Source: Saprospiraceae bacterium
Lineage (GTDB): Bacteria > Bacteroidota > Bacteroidia > Chitinophagales > Saprospiraceae
DNA length: 33,815 nucleotides
Reading direction: 5' to 3'
Assembly: GCA_019634045.1 (NCBI GenBank)
Contig: JAHQWA010000178.1
Coordinates: 1 to 33,815, forward strand
Position 1 is the stretch's first letter; each line of letters opens with the position of its first letter. The notes under the pieces are model-generated. The model saw nothing but the letters and a program-made list of their open reading frames with translations, ran no database searches and was not told where the DNA came from. Below are positions 9,940-20,521 of this stretch, piece after piece. The position numbers and the translations under genes are program-made.

Positions 9940-11643
9940 TTATTTTATGTAAAGATTGAATTCGACACGACGGTTTAGTTTCCGACCGGCAGCAGTGGTA
10001 TTGTCACCGATTGGTTGATCTTCGCCAAACCCTTCGTAATTCATACGGGTTTTGTCGATGCCATTTTTAGATAAGTAGTTGAAACAGGAGCGAGCACGAC
10101 GTCGAGAAAGATCTAAATTTAGTTTATCATTTCCACGGCTGTCGGTATGTCCCCCAATTTTTAGTGAGTAGTACGGATATTCCTCTAAAATGTTCGCAAT
10201 TTCCTCAAGAGTTTTCAAAGAATTTTTCTTAATGACATCACTTCCTGTCTCAAACTCAATGGCCTTGGAGGCAAAGGTAAGCACTTTCTTGGCTTCTTCA
10301 GAAATATCAGGGCAACCTTCTTTCGACTTTAAGCCTGGTAAATCAGGGCACTTATCTGCTAAGTCGGCAACTCCATCACGATCCTGATCAGGGCAACCAT
10401 TTGCTCCTAACAAACCAGGAACATCAGGGCAAAGATCATCACTATCAGGGGTTCCATCCTGGTCTGTATCGGTAAACAGACAGCCGTAACATTCTGCATA
10501 GCCTGCTTGATCTGGACAAGAATCTGCCCAGTCTGCAACTCCATCTCCATCCGCATCGGGGCATCCGTTCAGTTCCAATAGACCTGCGATAAATGGACAA
10601 GTATCCTCTTCATCTGCAATTCCATCTTTATCAGAATCGGGACATCCATTCGTTGCTTCCGTGCCTGGCTCATCAGGACATTGGTCCAAGATATCATTTA
10701 CAAGGTCACTATCACGATCCGGGCACCCATTCATAGCAAGAGTGCCTTTTTGATCTGGACATACGTCCTCTAGGTCTTCAACCCCATCACCATCACGATC
10801 TGGGCACCCATAGGCTGAATAGCTTCCAGCCACACGGGGACACTTATCCTCCTTATCTACTATACCGTCATTATCAGCGTCTTTCGGGCCAAACCTAAAA
10901 GAATAGGTTAGTCCACCGAAAGTATACCAATCGTTTTTTTCGGGATTCCCCGTATAGCTGATTCCATCGATGTAATCGGTAAAGGCAGTTCTTAGACCTA
11001 ATTCTAGGCTTATGACAGCCTTTTTCCCCAAATCACGTTTAAGTCCGAGCCCGATAGGTAGACTCAAGCCAGATTGTGTTCCTCCATTTGGCCTGTCTTT
11101 CTGGATTCGTTCAAACCATGTCTCCCGAGATGCCAAAGAAAAGTCAGGTTGAGCATCCCAGAATGTCATACCTATTCCGGCAAAGATGTAGGGTGAAAAT
11201 ATTTTTCGGAACCGATGGTCTTCACGATATCTTCTTTTACCAAATGGTTCCCAGGTGAGAACTAAACTAGCCTCCGTTATTTCTGTGTTAAAGCTGAAAC
11301 TTCTCTTAATCGTCTCAGGATCATCAAAGTTACTATCTCGGCCTGTTAGTCGGGATCGGACCCCTCCTAATCGAATGCCCCATTCATTCCCAAACACAAA
11401 AGTGCCACTCAAACCGTAAGCAGCCTGAGTTTCACGAAAGAAAGGGAACTTCGTTTCTACCAAGTCTCCCAAATAATTGGCTCCCCCTCCAAAAAAGCCA
11501 AGCTCAAATTGAGCCTGCGAATTGGCATTCATTGCCAATAGCAAAATAATTGTGGTGTAGTAATACCTTCTCATTTCCAACACTTTTATACCCCAGAATG
11601 ATTTCTCAAAACAAAAAACGTTCTTTAAGACCATGATCTGCAT
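9940..11643 (-). CDS. OmpA-family protein: N-terminal beta-barrel, thrombospondin type 3 repeats, C-terminal OmpA peptidoglycan-binding domain
   Basis: Repeats such as DKDGIADEEDTCPFIAGLLELNGCPDADGDGVADWADSCPD; C-terminal LKIGGHTDSRGNDKLNLDLSRRRARSCFNYLSKNGIDKTRMNYEGFGEDQPI. The real start may be the internal MRRYYYTT. Confidence 0.93.
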   Translation of the reverse strand: MQIMVLKNVFCFEKSFWGIKVLEMRRYYYTTIILLLAMNANSQAQFELGFFGGGANYLGDLVETKFPFFRETQAAYGLSGTFVFGNEWGIRLGGVRSRLTGRDSNFDDPETIKRSFSFNTEITEASLVLTWEPFGKRRYREDHRFRKIFSPYIFAGIGMTFWDAQPDFSLASRETWFERIQKDRPNGGTQSGLSLPIGLGLKRDLGKKAVISLELGLRTAFTDYIDGISYTGNPEKNDWYTFGGLTYSFRFGPKDADNDGIVDKEDKCPRVAGSYSAYGCPDRDGDGVEDLEDVCPDQKGTLAMNGCPDRDSDLVNDILDQCPDEPGTEATNGCPDSDKDGIADEEDTCPFIAGLLELNGCPDADGDGVADWADSCPDQAGYAECYGCLFTDTDQDGTPDSDDLCPDVPGLLGANGCPDQDRDGVADLADKCPDLPGLKSKEGCPDISEEAKKVLTFASKAIEFETGSDVIKKNSLKTLEEIANILEEYPYYSLKIGGHTDSRGNDKLNLDLSRRRARSCFNYLSKNGIDKTRMNYEGFGEDQPIGDNTTAAGRKLNRRVEFNLYIK

Positions 11644-11961
11644 GCTCTAATTTAATGAAGGCTACAGGCTTAACTTGTTTAATAGTAAGCACTTATAAAC
11701 CTACGTTATATTGCATTGAGGTAGATCAGCTCCTAGTGAAGCTCATTGAAGTTTTCTCAAGTATGTGATGGGAACCGTACTGAAAAAAGGGGTCAGTGGC
11801 GTCCCTTTTGATTTAAGCCTAAATCGGCTTAGGAGGGCGAATTTATTGTATGTGTATTGGACTCTAAATCTATCACTTTATACAAATGTACTAAAAGACC
11901 AGGGATAAAGGGCAAATTATATGAAAAATAACATTCAAATGTAACCTACAAAACCATCATA

Positions 11962-11996
11962 AAAGAAGGCCCAGTGAGATCACTAGGGCCTTCTTT
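11962..11996 (-). terminator. Hairpin terminator downstream of nrdA
   Basis: AAAGAAGGCCC / GGGCCTTCTTT plus inner AGTGA/TCACT; on the minus strand the stem is followed by a short T-run. Confidence 0.75.
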
Positions 11997-12044
11997 GCAA
12001 AAGTATCAGTAAATTAGGTTAACCACTATTCTTTAAGGGATTGC

Positions 12045-14459
12045 TTAGCTTCCGCACATCAAGCAATCAGGATCATCAAGGTTACAAGCTTGGCCTTCAC
12101 TATCACCAAGATCATTTTCGATTACCGAACCTCCTTGAGCTATAGTCGTTGTACCAACATTTCCACCTTCAGCAGCAACTGCTACTTTCTGGGCTTTCTG
12201 GTTCACCGTAAACTTAATAGGATCAGTAGCTGCTTTAGACCTCAAGTAATACATGCCAGTCTTCAATCCTTTTTGCCATGCATAGAAATGCATAGAGGAT
12301 AACTTACCAAAGTTCGGGTTTTCTACGAACAGGTTCATACTTTGGCTTTGACAGATATATGCTCCTCGATCAGCAGCCATATCGATAATAACCTTCTGAC
12401 TTAATTCCCAAACTGTTTTATACAAATCCTTCAAGTCCTGTGGGATATCAGGGAAGTCCTGAATCGAGCCGTTTGATGCCATTAGACGGTGCTTCATCTC
12501 ATCATTCCATAAGCCAAGACGGATTAGGTCTTTCAATAAGTGTTTATTCACCACAATGTACTCACCTGATAAAGTTCTACGCGTGTAGATGTTCGAAGTG
12601 TAAGGCTCAAAACACTCATTATTGCCTAGAATCTGAGAAGTGGATGCCGTAGGCATAGGAGCGAGCAATAGGCTGTTTCGTAGACCATTTTTCTTGATCT
12701 TCTTCTTCAAATCACTCCAATCCCATCTATTGGTAGGCTCAACACCCCACATATCATATTGCAACTCACCTTTGCTTGCCGGAGAACCAGGATAAGATTG
12801 GTAGGCTCCGTCCCGCTCCGCAAGTGCATTGGACTCCGTTAAAGCAGCGAAGTATATCGTTTCAAAAATGTCTTTATTTAATTGCTTAGCTTCAGGACTA
12901 TCAAATGGATGACGCATCAAAATAAATGCATCTGCTAATCCTTGCACACCGATTCCAATTGGCCGGTGTCTCATATTAGAGTTTTCCGCCTCAGGAATAG
13001 GATAGTAATTAATGTCAATTACCTTATTCAGGTTTTTAGTGACAACTCTTGATATCTCATATAAACGCTCAAAATCATAGGTTCCATCTTCCTTTACAAA
13101 CTTACCTAGAGATATAGAGGCTAGATTACAAACAGCCACCTCGTCAGGAGAGGTATACTCCATGATCTCCGTACACAAGTTACTGGATCGGATGGTGCCA
13201 AGATTCTTCTGGTTCGATTTGCGATTTGCGGCGTCCTTGTATAAGATGTAAGGTGTCCCTGTTTCAATTTGAGATTCAAGAATTGCAAACCAAAGATCCT
13301 GGGCCTTCACCGTCTTTCTAGCCTTTCCTTCTTGCTCGTATTTGTGGTACAATGCCTCAAATTCTCCACCATAGGTGTCGTAAAGGCCTGGACATTCATT
13401 CGGACAGAACAAGGACCATTCAGCATTTTCCTTCACTCTTTCCATAAAGAGATCAGAAATCCACATGGCATAAAATAAGTCCCTGGCTCTCAGTTCTTCC
13501 TTTCCATGATTCTTTTTAAGATCCAAGAATTCAAATACATCAGCATGCCAAGGCTCTAAGTATACAGCAAATGCCCCTTTTCTTTTTCCACCACCTTGAT
13601 CTACATAGCGAGCGGTATCATTGTAGACTCTCAACATGGGAATGATGCCATTTGAGGTTCCTCCTGTACCTTTTATGTAACTACCTTGTGCTCTTATATT
13701 GTGAATACTCAAACCAATACCCCCAGCAGATTGCGAGATCTTCGCACAGCGAGATAGGGTCTCGAAGATGCCTGAAATACTATCGTCCGTCATGCTCAAT
13801 AAGAAGCAAGAAGAAAGCTGTGGTTTTGGTGTTCCGGCATTAAACAATGTTGGAGTAGCATGAATAAACCACTTCTCAGACATTAAATTATAGGTATCCA
13901 CCGCTGCCTCAATGTCGTCACTATGAATGCCGATTGCAGCACGCCTCAGCATATGCTGCGGGCGTTCTACTACCTCTCCATCCATTCTAAGCAGGTAGGA
14001 GCGCTCAAGGGTCTTGAAACCAAAGAAATCAAAACTATAATCTCGATCGTAGATAATAGCAGAATCTAATCGATCTCTATTTTTCCAAATTAGTTTGTAA
14101 GTGTCTTCCCCAATCAAACCTGCCTTTTCTCCCGTTTTAGGGTCAATATAATTAAACAGAGCCTTGACGGTTTTAGAGAAAGACTTGTCCGTATTCTTAT
14201 GAAGGTTCGATATGGATATACGTGCAGCTAGCAAAGCATAATCTGGGTGTGTTGTTGCCATGGTAGCAGCAGTCTCAGCAGCCAGATTATCCAATTCGGT
14301 GGTCGTAACGCCGTCGTATAATCCTAGAATTACTTTTTTAGCTATCTCTATGTGGCTTACATAACGCGTATCCAAGCCATAACACAATTTTTTTACTCTA
14401 GCGGTGATTTTATCAAAACTTACATCTTCCCGCTTGCCGGAGCGTTTTACTACTTGCAT
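12045..14459 (-). CDS. nrdA: Class Ia ribonucleoside-diphosphate reductase, alpha subunit (eukaryote-like NrdA)
   Basis: ATP-cone N-terminus ([29 protein letters not shown]), [72 protein letters not shown]-terminal CLMCGS. Confidence 0.98.
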   Translation of the reverse strand: MQVVKRSGKREDVSFDKITARVKKLCYGLDTRYVSHIEIAKKVILGLYDGVTTTELDNLAAETAATMATTHPDYALLAARISISNLHKNTDKSFSKTVKALFNYIDPKTGEKAGLIGEDTYKLIWKNRDRLDSAIIYDRDYSFDFFGFKTLERSYLLRMDGEVVERPQHMLRRAAIGIHSDDIEAAVDTYNLMSEKWFIHATPTLFNAGTPKPQLSSCFLLSMTDDSISGIFETLSRCAKISQSAGGIGLSIHNIRAQGSYIKGTGGTSNGIIPMLRVYNDTARYVDQGGGKRKGAFAVYLEPWHADVFEFLDLKKNHGKEELRARDLFYAMWISDLFMERVKENAEWSLFCPNECPGLYDTYGGEFEALYHKYEQEGKARKTVKAQDLWFAILESQIETGTPYILYKDAANRKSNQKNLGTIRSSNLCTEIMEYTSPDEVAVCNLASISLGKFVKEDGTYDFERLYEISRVVTKNLNKVIDINYYPIPEAENSNMRHRPIGIGVQGLADAFILMRHPFDSPEAKQLNKDIFETIYFAALTESNALAERDGAYQSYPGSPASKGELQYDMWGVEPTNRWDWSDLKKKIKKNGLRNSLLLAPMPTASTSQILGNNECFEPYTSNIYTRRTLSGEYIVVNKHLLKDLIRLGLWNDEMKHRLMASNGSIQDFPDIPQDLKDLYKTVWELSQKVIIDMAADRGAYICQSQSMNLFVENPNFGKLSSMHFYAWQKGLKTGMYYLRSKAATDPIKFTVNQKAQKVAVAAEGGNVGTTTIAQGGSVIENDLGDSEGQACNLDDPDCLMCGS

Positions 14460-14491
14460 AAAAAGGGTCTTTGAAGGTTAAATGTTTGTGG

Positions 14492-15475
14492 TTAAAAGTC
14501 TTCGTCAAGGGTAAATACTTGCTTCTCGCGATCGGTCATTACACCAGATTTCTGGTAATCCCCCACTCTCTTCTCGAAGAAGTTTGTCTTTCCTTGTAGG
14601 GATATCATATCCATCCACGGGAATGGATTTTCGACATTAAATATCTTTTCTTGCTGTAAGGCAGCCAACAGACGATCTGCAACAAACTCAATGTATTGAC
14701 ACATCAAATCTGAGTTCATACCAATCAAGTTAACTGGTAGAGCATCCGAAACAAATTCTTTCTCAATCTCAACCGCGTTGGAAATGATCGTTCTAATGGT
14801 CTCTCCTGAGAGCTTGTTCTGGATGTGATTGTTGTAGAGCAGGCAGGCAAAATCACAATGCATCCCCTCATCCCGAGAAATCAATTCATTGGAAAAGGAC
14901 AAGCCAGGCATTAAGCCTCTTTTCTTCAACCAAAAAATGGAACAGAAAGAGCCTGAAAAGAAAATACCTTCTACAGCAGCAAAGGCAATCAAACGCTCAG
15001 CAAAGGAAGCCTCTTCGATCCAACGTAAAGCCCATTCGGCTTTCTTTTTCACACAATCCATTGTATCGATGGCGTTAAAGAGATAATCCTTATCCTTGGT
15101 ATCGCTTATGTAGGTGTCAATCAATAAGGAGTAAGTTTCCGAATGGATATTCTCCATCATTATCTGAAAGCCATAGAAGAACTTCGCCTCTGTATATTGA
15201 ACTTCACTAACAAAGTTTTCTGCTAGATTTTCATTTACTATACCATCACTGGCCGCGAAAAAGGCCAAAACGTGCTTTACAAAGTGTCTTTCGTCATCAT
15301 TTAACTTGTCATTCCAGTCCGTAAGATCTTGTGAAAGATCAATCTCTTCTGCAGTCCAGAAACTTGCCTCAGATTTCTTGTAAAATTGCCAGATATCATC
15401 ATGTACAATGGGAAATAGAACAAATCTATTGGGATTTTCTTCCAAAATGGGCTCCAAATTCTTACTCATCTTCAA
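14492..15475 (-). CDS. nrdB: Class Ia ribonucleoside-diphosphate reductase, beta subunit (eukaryote-like NrdB)
   Basis: [55 protein letters not shown]..., C-terminus VFTLDEDF. Confidence 0.98.
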   Translation of the reverse strand: MKMSKNLEPILEENPNRFVLFPIVHDDIWQFYKKSEASFWTAEEIDLSQDLTDWNDKLNDDERHFVKHVLAFFAASDGIVNENLAENFVSEVQYTEAKFFYGFQIMMENIHSETYSLLIDTYISDTKDKDYLFNAIDTMDCVKKKAEWALRWIEEASFAERLIAFAAVEGIFFSGSFCSIFWLKKRGLMPGLSFSNELISRDEGMHCDFACLLYNNHIQNKLSGETIRTIISNAVEIEKEFVSDALPVNLIGMNSDLMCQYIEFVADRLLAALQQEKIFNVENPFPWMDMISLQGKTNFFEKRVGDYQKSGVMTDREKQVFTLDEDF

Positions 15476-15721
15476 TAAAAATTTAAAAATGGTTTATTTA
15501 GGTTCAAAACATCAAATAAGGTGTAGACAGGGGGAGGCTAGGTAACAAGAAGCAAGCGGTAGTCGAGCTACTCATCTCGAAAACCGATTTTTAATTAGGC
15601 CTATAACTTATAAAGGATTTCCCTTCTTTTGTAATGTCTAAGCGGCTATGTTTTCTCGTATATTATCCACCAGTATTTTGTCACCACTAAAGTAATAAAA
15701 AGGAGTACTGAAAACCGCCGA

Positions 15722-15746
15722 AGTTATCCACATTATGTGGATAACT
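15722..15746. promoter_or_regulatory. Perfect palindrome of two opposed DnaA-box consensus sequences
   Basis: AGTTATCCACA-TTA-TGTGGATAACT; each 11-bp arm contains TTATCCACA (15724-15732 and, reversed, 15736-15744). Confidence 0.75.
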
Positions 15747-15789
15747 ATTTCAACTAACTGATTTCCAGTTACTTATTTTGCTTTCGTTT

Positions 15790-15822
15790 TTTTCCACAAT
15801 GTGGATAACTTTATGTGGATAA
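15790..15822. promoter_or_regulatory. Second group of DnaA-box-like sites
   Basis: TTTTCCACA (15790-15798, matches TTWTNCACA), TGTGGATAA at 15800-15808 and 15814-15822 (reverse complement of TTATCCACA). Confidence 0.7.
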
Positions 15823-15889
15823 CTAAAGGGCTATCAGCAAATAAGTGAGCATTAACATAAAATTAATGTATAAATAACATGAAAATCAG

Positions 15890-16837
15890 CTAAAAAAGTC
15901 GTTTACGCTGAAAGTACCACGCCACTAACAGGCTGCTTAAGACAGATGCAATAATGATACCATATACGGTGAATCCACTTTCCATAAATGGAATCGGTAC
16001 GTTCATCCCGTAAAAGCTCGCAATTAAGGTGGGGACCATCAAAATGATGGTGATCAAGGTAAGTCGTCGTATGGTGAGATTGAGGTTGTTGGAGATAATT
16101 GATCCATAGGCATCCATTGTCCCATTCAAGATATTGGTGTAGACGTTAGCCATCTCCAAGGCCTGACTATTATCGATGATGATATCTTCAAATTGGTCAG
16201 ATTTATCCTCGTCTTCCCTAATCCCTAGATAGTCTGAACGCTTCATTTTCATCTTCAAAAGCTCATTTGAGCTTAGCGAGTTCATGAAGTAAACTAGACT
16301 CTTTTCGATACTTAACAGCTCCTTGAGCTCCTTGTTTCTACTAGAATCATATAGCTCCTTTTCTATAAGGTTGCGTTTTAGGTTGAGCTTCTTCAGACAG
16401 CTTAGATAGCGATAAACGGTTTGTTCTAGGATCTGAATAACAAATAAGGATTCATCGGCAGGATCAAAGTGCTTTACTTTATTATCTAGGAATAATTGTA
16501 TAACCGGATTTTCATACGAAGAAATCGTTACGATATGATCAAGCGTTAAAATGATACCGATGGGAACCGTAATATAGATGGCATCATTTTCCTCCTCCGA
16601 TTCATTCAGGATAGGCGTATTAACCACGATCAAGCGGACATCATCCTCCTTTTCATAACGGGAACGTTCGTCAATATCTAAGGAGTCGATAAGGAAATCT
16701 AGAGGAATAAAAAATTGTTGCGCAATTTCTCCTAATTCTTCTTGGCTGAAGGGAGGGGAGATATTGATCCAGCATGATGCTTGGGGCTCTTCTAACTCCT
16801 TCAGTCTCCGATCAGCCTTGGCATAATACTGTATCAT
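15890..16837 (-). CDS. corA: CorA-family magnesium/divalent cation transporter
   Basis: C-terminal two TM helices with signature IASFYGMNVPIPF; N-terminal acidic cytosolic domain. Confidence 0.93.
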   Translation of the reverse strand: MIQYYAKADRRLKELEEPQASCWINISPPFSQEELGEIAQQFFIPLDFLIDSLDIDERSRYEKEDDVRLIVVNTPILNESEEENDAIYITVPIGIILTLDHIVTISSYENPVIQLFLDNKVKHFDPADESLFVIQILEQTVYRYLSCLKKLNLKRNLIEKELYDSSRNKELKELLSIEKSLVYFMNSLSSNELLKMKMKRSDYLGIREDEDKSDQFEDIIIDNSQALEMANVYTNILNGTMDAYGSIISNNLNLTIRRLTLITIILMVPTLIASFYGMNVPIPFMESGFTVYGIIIASVLSSLLVAWYFQRKRLF

Positions 16838-16920
16838 AGCCTTACTCTTTGATTGCTAGAAAAATAATTAAAAGGCCTTTCAAGCAGCCCGACAAACATA
16901 CAACTTAAACAGTTATCATC

Positions 16921-17613
16921 CTAGCTCAGTTCTACAAGCTGATCTACGAAATACTCATACTCCGAAATATCACTTAAGGTTGCATTCCCCCATCGAGCAG
17001 AACGCCCAGTTTGTAATCGATAATAATCCATTACTATATCGGCCTGTTGTTCAAAATTAAAATCCGCAAGTTTACCGCTTTCATTTTTCACCTTATCCAA
17101 ATTCATCCACCCGCCATAGTCATATCCTTCCTCCCATTGAGCGAGCAAAGCCTTGGCGATATAGACCGCTCCGTATCTTTCATACTGCCACACGTGCACT
17201 AGTTCGTGAATCAAGATATCATCTCGCATTTGGCCCCAGCTATTGATGGTATGGAAACTAACATAACAGAAATGATACTGCTTAGGGCCGAGCCAAGCCT
17301 GCTCATCTATTCTAACTCTTCTATAGTCTATTGTATTGTCGAAAATGGGTTTGGCTCGCCTTATTTCTTCCTCCCGTAAGGGTCTTGTTCTCTTCTTCGA
17401 TAGCGAAGCTACTCCTTCGTACAATTCCACGATCCCTAAGAGGTCAAGTAACAATAAAAAAAATCCAAACCACCACCAGAGAATCCGCTTCACACGAATA
17501 TTAAAACGAACGATAGCTTTTCCTCCCTCAGCCACATACCGCAGAAGCCTCCAAGTTCGGATAGGGAACTTAAACACAAAATCCTTTGTCAGCTGCCCGA
17601 AATAATACTGCAT
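16921..17613 (-). CDS. Hypothetical protein with HELVH putative metallopeptidase motif
   Basis: DDILIHELVHVWQYERYGAVYIAKAL; one TM segment (RILWWWFGFFLLLLDLLGIVELYEG). Confidence 0.7.
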   Translation of the reverse strand: MQYYFGQLTKDFVFKFPIRTWRLLRYVAEGGKAIVRFNIRVKRILWWWFGFFLLLLDLLGIVELYEGVASLSKKRTRPLREEEIRRAKPIFDNTIDYRRVRIDEQAWLGPKQYHFCYVSFHTINSWGQMRDDILIHELVHVWQYERYGAVYIAKALLAQWEEGYDYGGWMNLDKVKNESGKLADFNFEQQADIVMDYYRLQTGRSARWGNATLSDISEYEYFVDQLVELS

Positions 17614-17616
17614 TCT

Positions 17617-18912
17617 TTACTTGAATCGTATGGCCTGAACTGGCGTGATTCTGGTAACCAAGTAGGAAGGAATCACCAAGAACAATAAGGTTACAAGGAG
17701 CGTGCCGATATTAAGGAACAGCACTGTCCATAGGTTGAGTTCTACCGGTGCCACGGATAGGTAGTAATCTGCCTCCGAAAGCTTAATGAATTCAAATTTT
17801 TCTTGAAAATAACAGAGCCCAATTCCGATGAGATTGCCCCAAAAGAGGCCTACTCCGATGATTAGACCAGCATGATACAGAAAAATCCGTCTGATTTTCC
17901 AATTACTTGCCCCAAGTGCTTTCAGGATACCTACCATATTGGTTCTTTCCAGGATAAGAATCAATAGCGCCGTAACCATATTGATAATGGCAACTATGAC
18001 CATCAAACCAAGAATTACAATCTCGTTTATATCCTGTAGATCCAACCAGTTGAAAATCTCCTGTCGCTTTGTCCGTATCGGCTCTGCATAAAGACTATGA
18101 GGAAGCTTTTCCATATATATGTACTCAGCCATCTTCATCATGTCGTCCAAGTCATCTAGATACACCTCGAAACCACTTACTTCATCCTCCTTCCACTTCA
18201 TTAAGCGCTGTATCTGCCTGATATCGATCAATGCAAATTGTCGATCATATTCTTCCAAGCCTGTTTTGTAGATACCTGCCACATAGAATTTAAGCTTTAT
18301 GGGTTCTTTATCTACAATGAAATTCACGATAAACGAATCTTGTACCCCCACCTGCAAGCGGGTAGAGGTCTGTTTCGAAATCAAAATTTCACGACTCCTA
18401 ATCGAATCTGACAATTCTAGCTTCCGGCCTTCTTGCAGATATTGCTCCATGAATTGCCAATCGAAATCCTGCCCAATTCCCTTTAGGAAAATGCCCTCCA
18501 TTTCCCGTTTCACGGTAATAATTCCGGGCATGATAGCGAAGGTTTGGATGTGACGTACACCGCCCTTACTCGGTTCTACTCGTTCTCTCCCCTCTCCCAT
18601 CCATTCTTCGTACAGCAGAAAATCTACCTGCTTTATAGTATCAAGATAGGGATAAAAGTCTTGATTCATACTGATGGGATTAACTTCCATCAGGCTTTGA
18701 TTCATGGTAGGTTCAGTGATATGTATATGCCCCCAAAAGCCAAAGATTTTTTCGCTAATCTCTTTTTTAAAGCCTGTAACCAAGGCATTGGTGATGATCA
18801 TAACAGATAGGCTAATGGCCACAGCCACCATCGCAATGCGAATGATCAGACGGGTAAAAGATTTTTGGCCAGCACCGGCCACTTTTCGTGCTATGAAATA
18901 CTCTATATTCAT
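17617..18912 (-). CDS. ABC transporter permease, FtsX/MacB family (LolC/LolE-like)
   Basis: N-terminal TM (LIIRIAMVAVAISLSVMIITNALVTGF), large periplasmic domain, C-terminal INMVTALLILILERTNMVGILKALGASNWKIRRIFLYHAGLI and terminal ITPVQAIRFK. Confidence 0.93.
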   Translation of the reverse strand: MNIEYFIARKVAGAGQKSFTRLIIRIAMVAVAISLSVMIITNALVTGFKKEISEKIFGFWGHIHITEPTMNQSLMEVNPISMNQDFYPYLDTIKQVDFLLYEEWMGEGRERVEPSKGGVRHIQTFAIMPGIITVKREMEGIFLKGIGQDFDWQFMEQYLQEGRKLELSDSIRSREILISKQTSTRLQVGVQDSFIVNFIVDKEPIKLKFYVAGIYKTGLEEYDRQFALIDIRQIQRLMKWKEDEVSGFEVYLDDLDDMMKMAEYIYMEKLPHSLYAEPIRTKRQEIFNWLDLQDINEIVILGLMVIVAIINMVTALLILILERTNMVGILKALGASNWKIRRIFLYHAGLIIGVGLFWGNLIGIGLCYFQEKFEFIKLSEADYYLSVAPVELNLWTVLFLNIGTLLVTLLFLVIPSYLVTRITPVQAIRFK

Positions 18913-19164
18913 ATTCTAGATAAAAGCATCGCAAATTTAGACTTCTTACTGATTAAGTACACATATGGATGCTTCCTTTTGCAAGAAAAGTTGCGTTTTG
19001 ATAATCAGAAAGGACATATCCTGTCTTTGACTTCAGTCAAGGTCTGTAATCTCGACCTCAAATCATCTTTTCTTAATCAACGATATGTTATAAGAAGTTG
19101 CTTAGAAGTAAAACTCAATTTGGCCACTCCGTATTTTTGTTTTCAGCAATATCCTCAAAAAAAG

Positions 19165-19172
19165 TATTTTTG
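19165..19172 (+). promoter_or_regulatory. Candidate Bacteroidota -7 element (TANNTTTG) for tyrS
   Basis: TATTTTTG at 19165-19172, upstream of tyrS; a TTTG lies upstream at 19136-19139 but the spacing (25 nt) is longer than expected. Confidence 0.3.
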
Positions 19173-19244
19173 TGGCCAATTGACGGGAGCACGGAACTTT
19201 CCCTGGATAAAGACAATTGACTGATATATATAAAACTCAAGATA

Positions 19245-20519
19245 ATGGATTTTTTGGAAGAACTTAGCTGGAGGGGAATGATACAGGACCAAACCCCAGG
19301 AGTCGACGAAAAGTTACAAGAAAGCATGGTGACCGCCTATATCGGCTTCGACCCGACGGCCCCTTCTCTGACTATCGGGAATTATGTGCAAATCATGCTG
19401 TTAAAGCTATTCCAACTTTCAGGCCACAAGCCTATTGTTCTTATGGGTGGGGCTACCGGTCGAATTGGAGACCCAAGTGGTAAAGACAAGGAGCGACAAC
19501 TAAAATCTTACCAAGAACTTGATGAAAACCTAGCTCGTCAAGCTGAGCAGTTCAAAAAATTCCTAAATTTTGATGAAGGCGAGAATAAGGCTGTCATGGT
19601 CAATAATCTCGACTTTTATAAAGATATGGACGTCCTGTCCTTCATGAGAAATGTGGGGAAGACGCTTACTGTCAATTATATGATGTCAAAGGAGTCGGTT
19701 AAGAAACGTATTGAAACGGGGATCTCCTTCACTGAATTCAGCTACCAACTCCTTCAAGGATATGATTACCAATGCCTCTATGATCAATACAATTGTCGGC
19801 TCCAAATGGGCGGATCAGATCAATGGGGGAATATAACTACTGGCACGGAGTTCATTCGCAGAAACTCTGGCGGTAAGGCCTATGCCATTACTACGCCATT
19901 ATTGACCAAGGCTGATGGCACTAAATTTGGTAAATCTGAGCAAGGCAACATTTGGCTTTCAGCGGACCACACCTCTCCTTATAAGTTCTACCAGTTCTGG
20001 ATCAATGCGGCAGATGCTGACCTTCCTTCTTTCACTAGATACTTTACGCTTAAATCAAAGGAAGAGATTGAGGCGCGTGAAAAGGAGTTCGCAGACAATC
20101 CGCGGGAGCTGAAGAAATTACTAGCTGAAGAGCTAACCAAACGAGTGCACTCTGAGGAAGATTTCCTGGCAGTCATGAAGGTTTCGGAATTGTTATTTAA
20201 CAGGAAGGCAAGTAAAGAAACGCTGCACTCACTAAGTAAATCTGCCTTAGCTACGGTCGCAGAGGAAATCCCAAGTTTTAAAATCCCTCAATCCGTGCTA
20301 TCCAGTGGAGTGCCGATCGCTGACCTTTTGGCCGACCATACCAGCATCTTGGCTTCCAAGGGGGAAGTACGAAGAGCCATAAAGGGTAATGCCATTAGTA
20401 TCAACAAAGAGAAGATTACTTCGCACGAAGCGATGATTAATCACGAAGTACTCCTACATGGTCAATTCTTCATGATCGAAAATGGTAAGAAGAATAAATA
20501 CATGGTCATTGCTGAATAG
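19245..20519 (+). CDS. tyrS: Tyrosyl-tRNA synthetase
   Basis: YIGFDPTAPSLTIGNYVQIMLL (HIGH-like), LLQGYDYQCLYDQYNCRLQMGGSDQWGNITTG, KADGTKFGKSEQGNIWL (KMSKS-like), C-terminal S4 domain. Confidence 0.98.
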   Translation: MDFLEELSWRGMIQDQTPGVDEKLQESMVTAYIGFDPTAPSLTIGNYVQIMLLKLFQLSGHKPIVLMGGATGRIGDPSGKDKERQLKSYQELDENLARQAEQFKKFLNFDEGENKAVMVNNLDFYKDMDVLSFMRNVGKTLTVNYMMSKESVKKRIETGISFTEFSYQLLQGYDYQCLYDQYNCRLQMGGSDQWGNITTGTEFIRRNSGGKAYAITTPLLTKADGTKFGKSEQGNIWLSADHTSPYKFYQFWINAADADLPSFTRYFTLKSKEEIEAREKEFADNPRELKKLLAEELTKRVHSEEDFLAVMKVSELLFNRKASKETLHSLSKSALATVAEEIPSFKIPQSVLSSGVPIADLLADHTSILASKGEVRRAIKGNAISINKEKITSHEAMINHEVLLHGQFFMIENGKKNKYMVIAE

Positions 20520-20521
20520 TC

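Noticed and set aside
10300-10890. Repeated DNA words such as TCAGGGCA/GGGCA(A/C)CCAT suggesting a tandem or CRISPR-like array
   Set aside because: Explained by coding for thrombospondin type 3 repeats (CPD-GC-D-D-DG); spacing and sequence vary by codon.
15476-15889. Confident oriC call from the DnaA-box cluster
   Set aside because: No dnaA/dnaN or other origin marker genes nearby and GC skew cannot be computed here; kept only as an alternative hypothesis.
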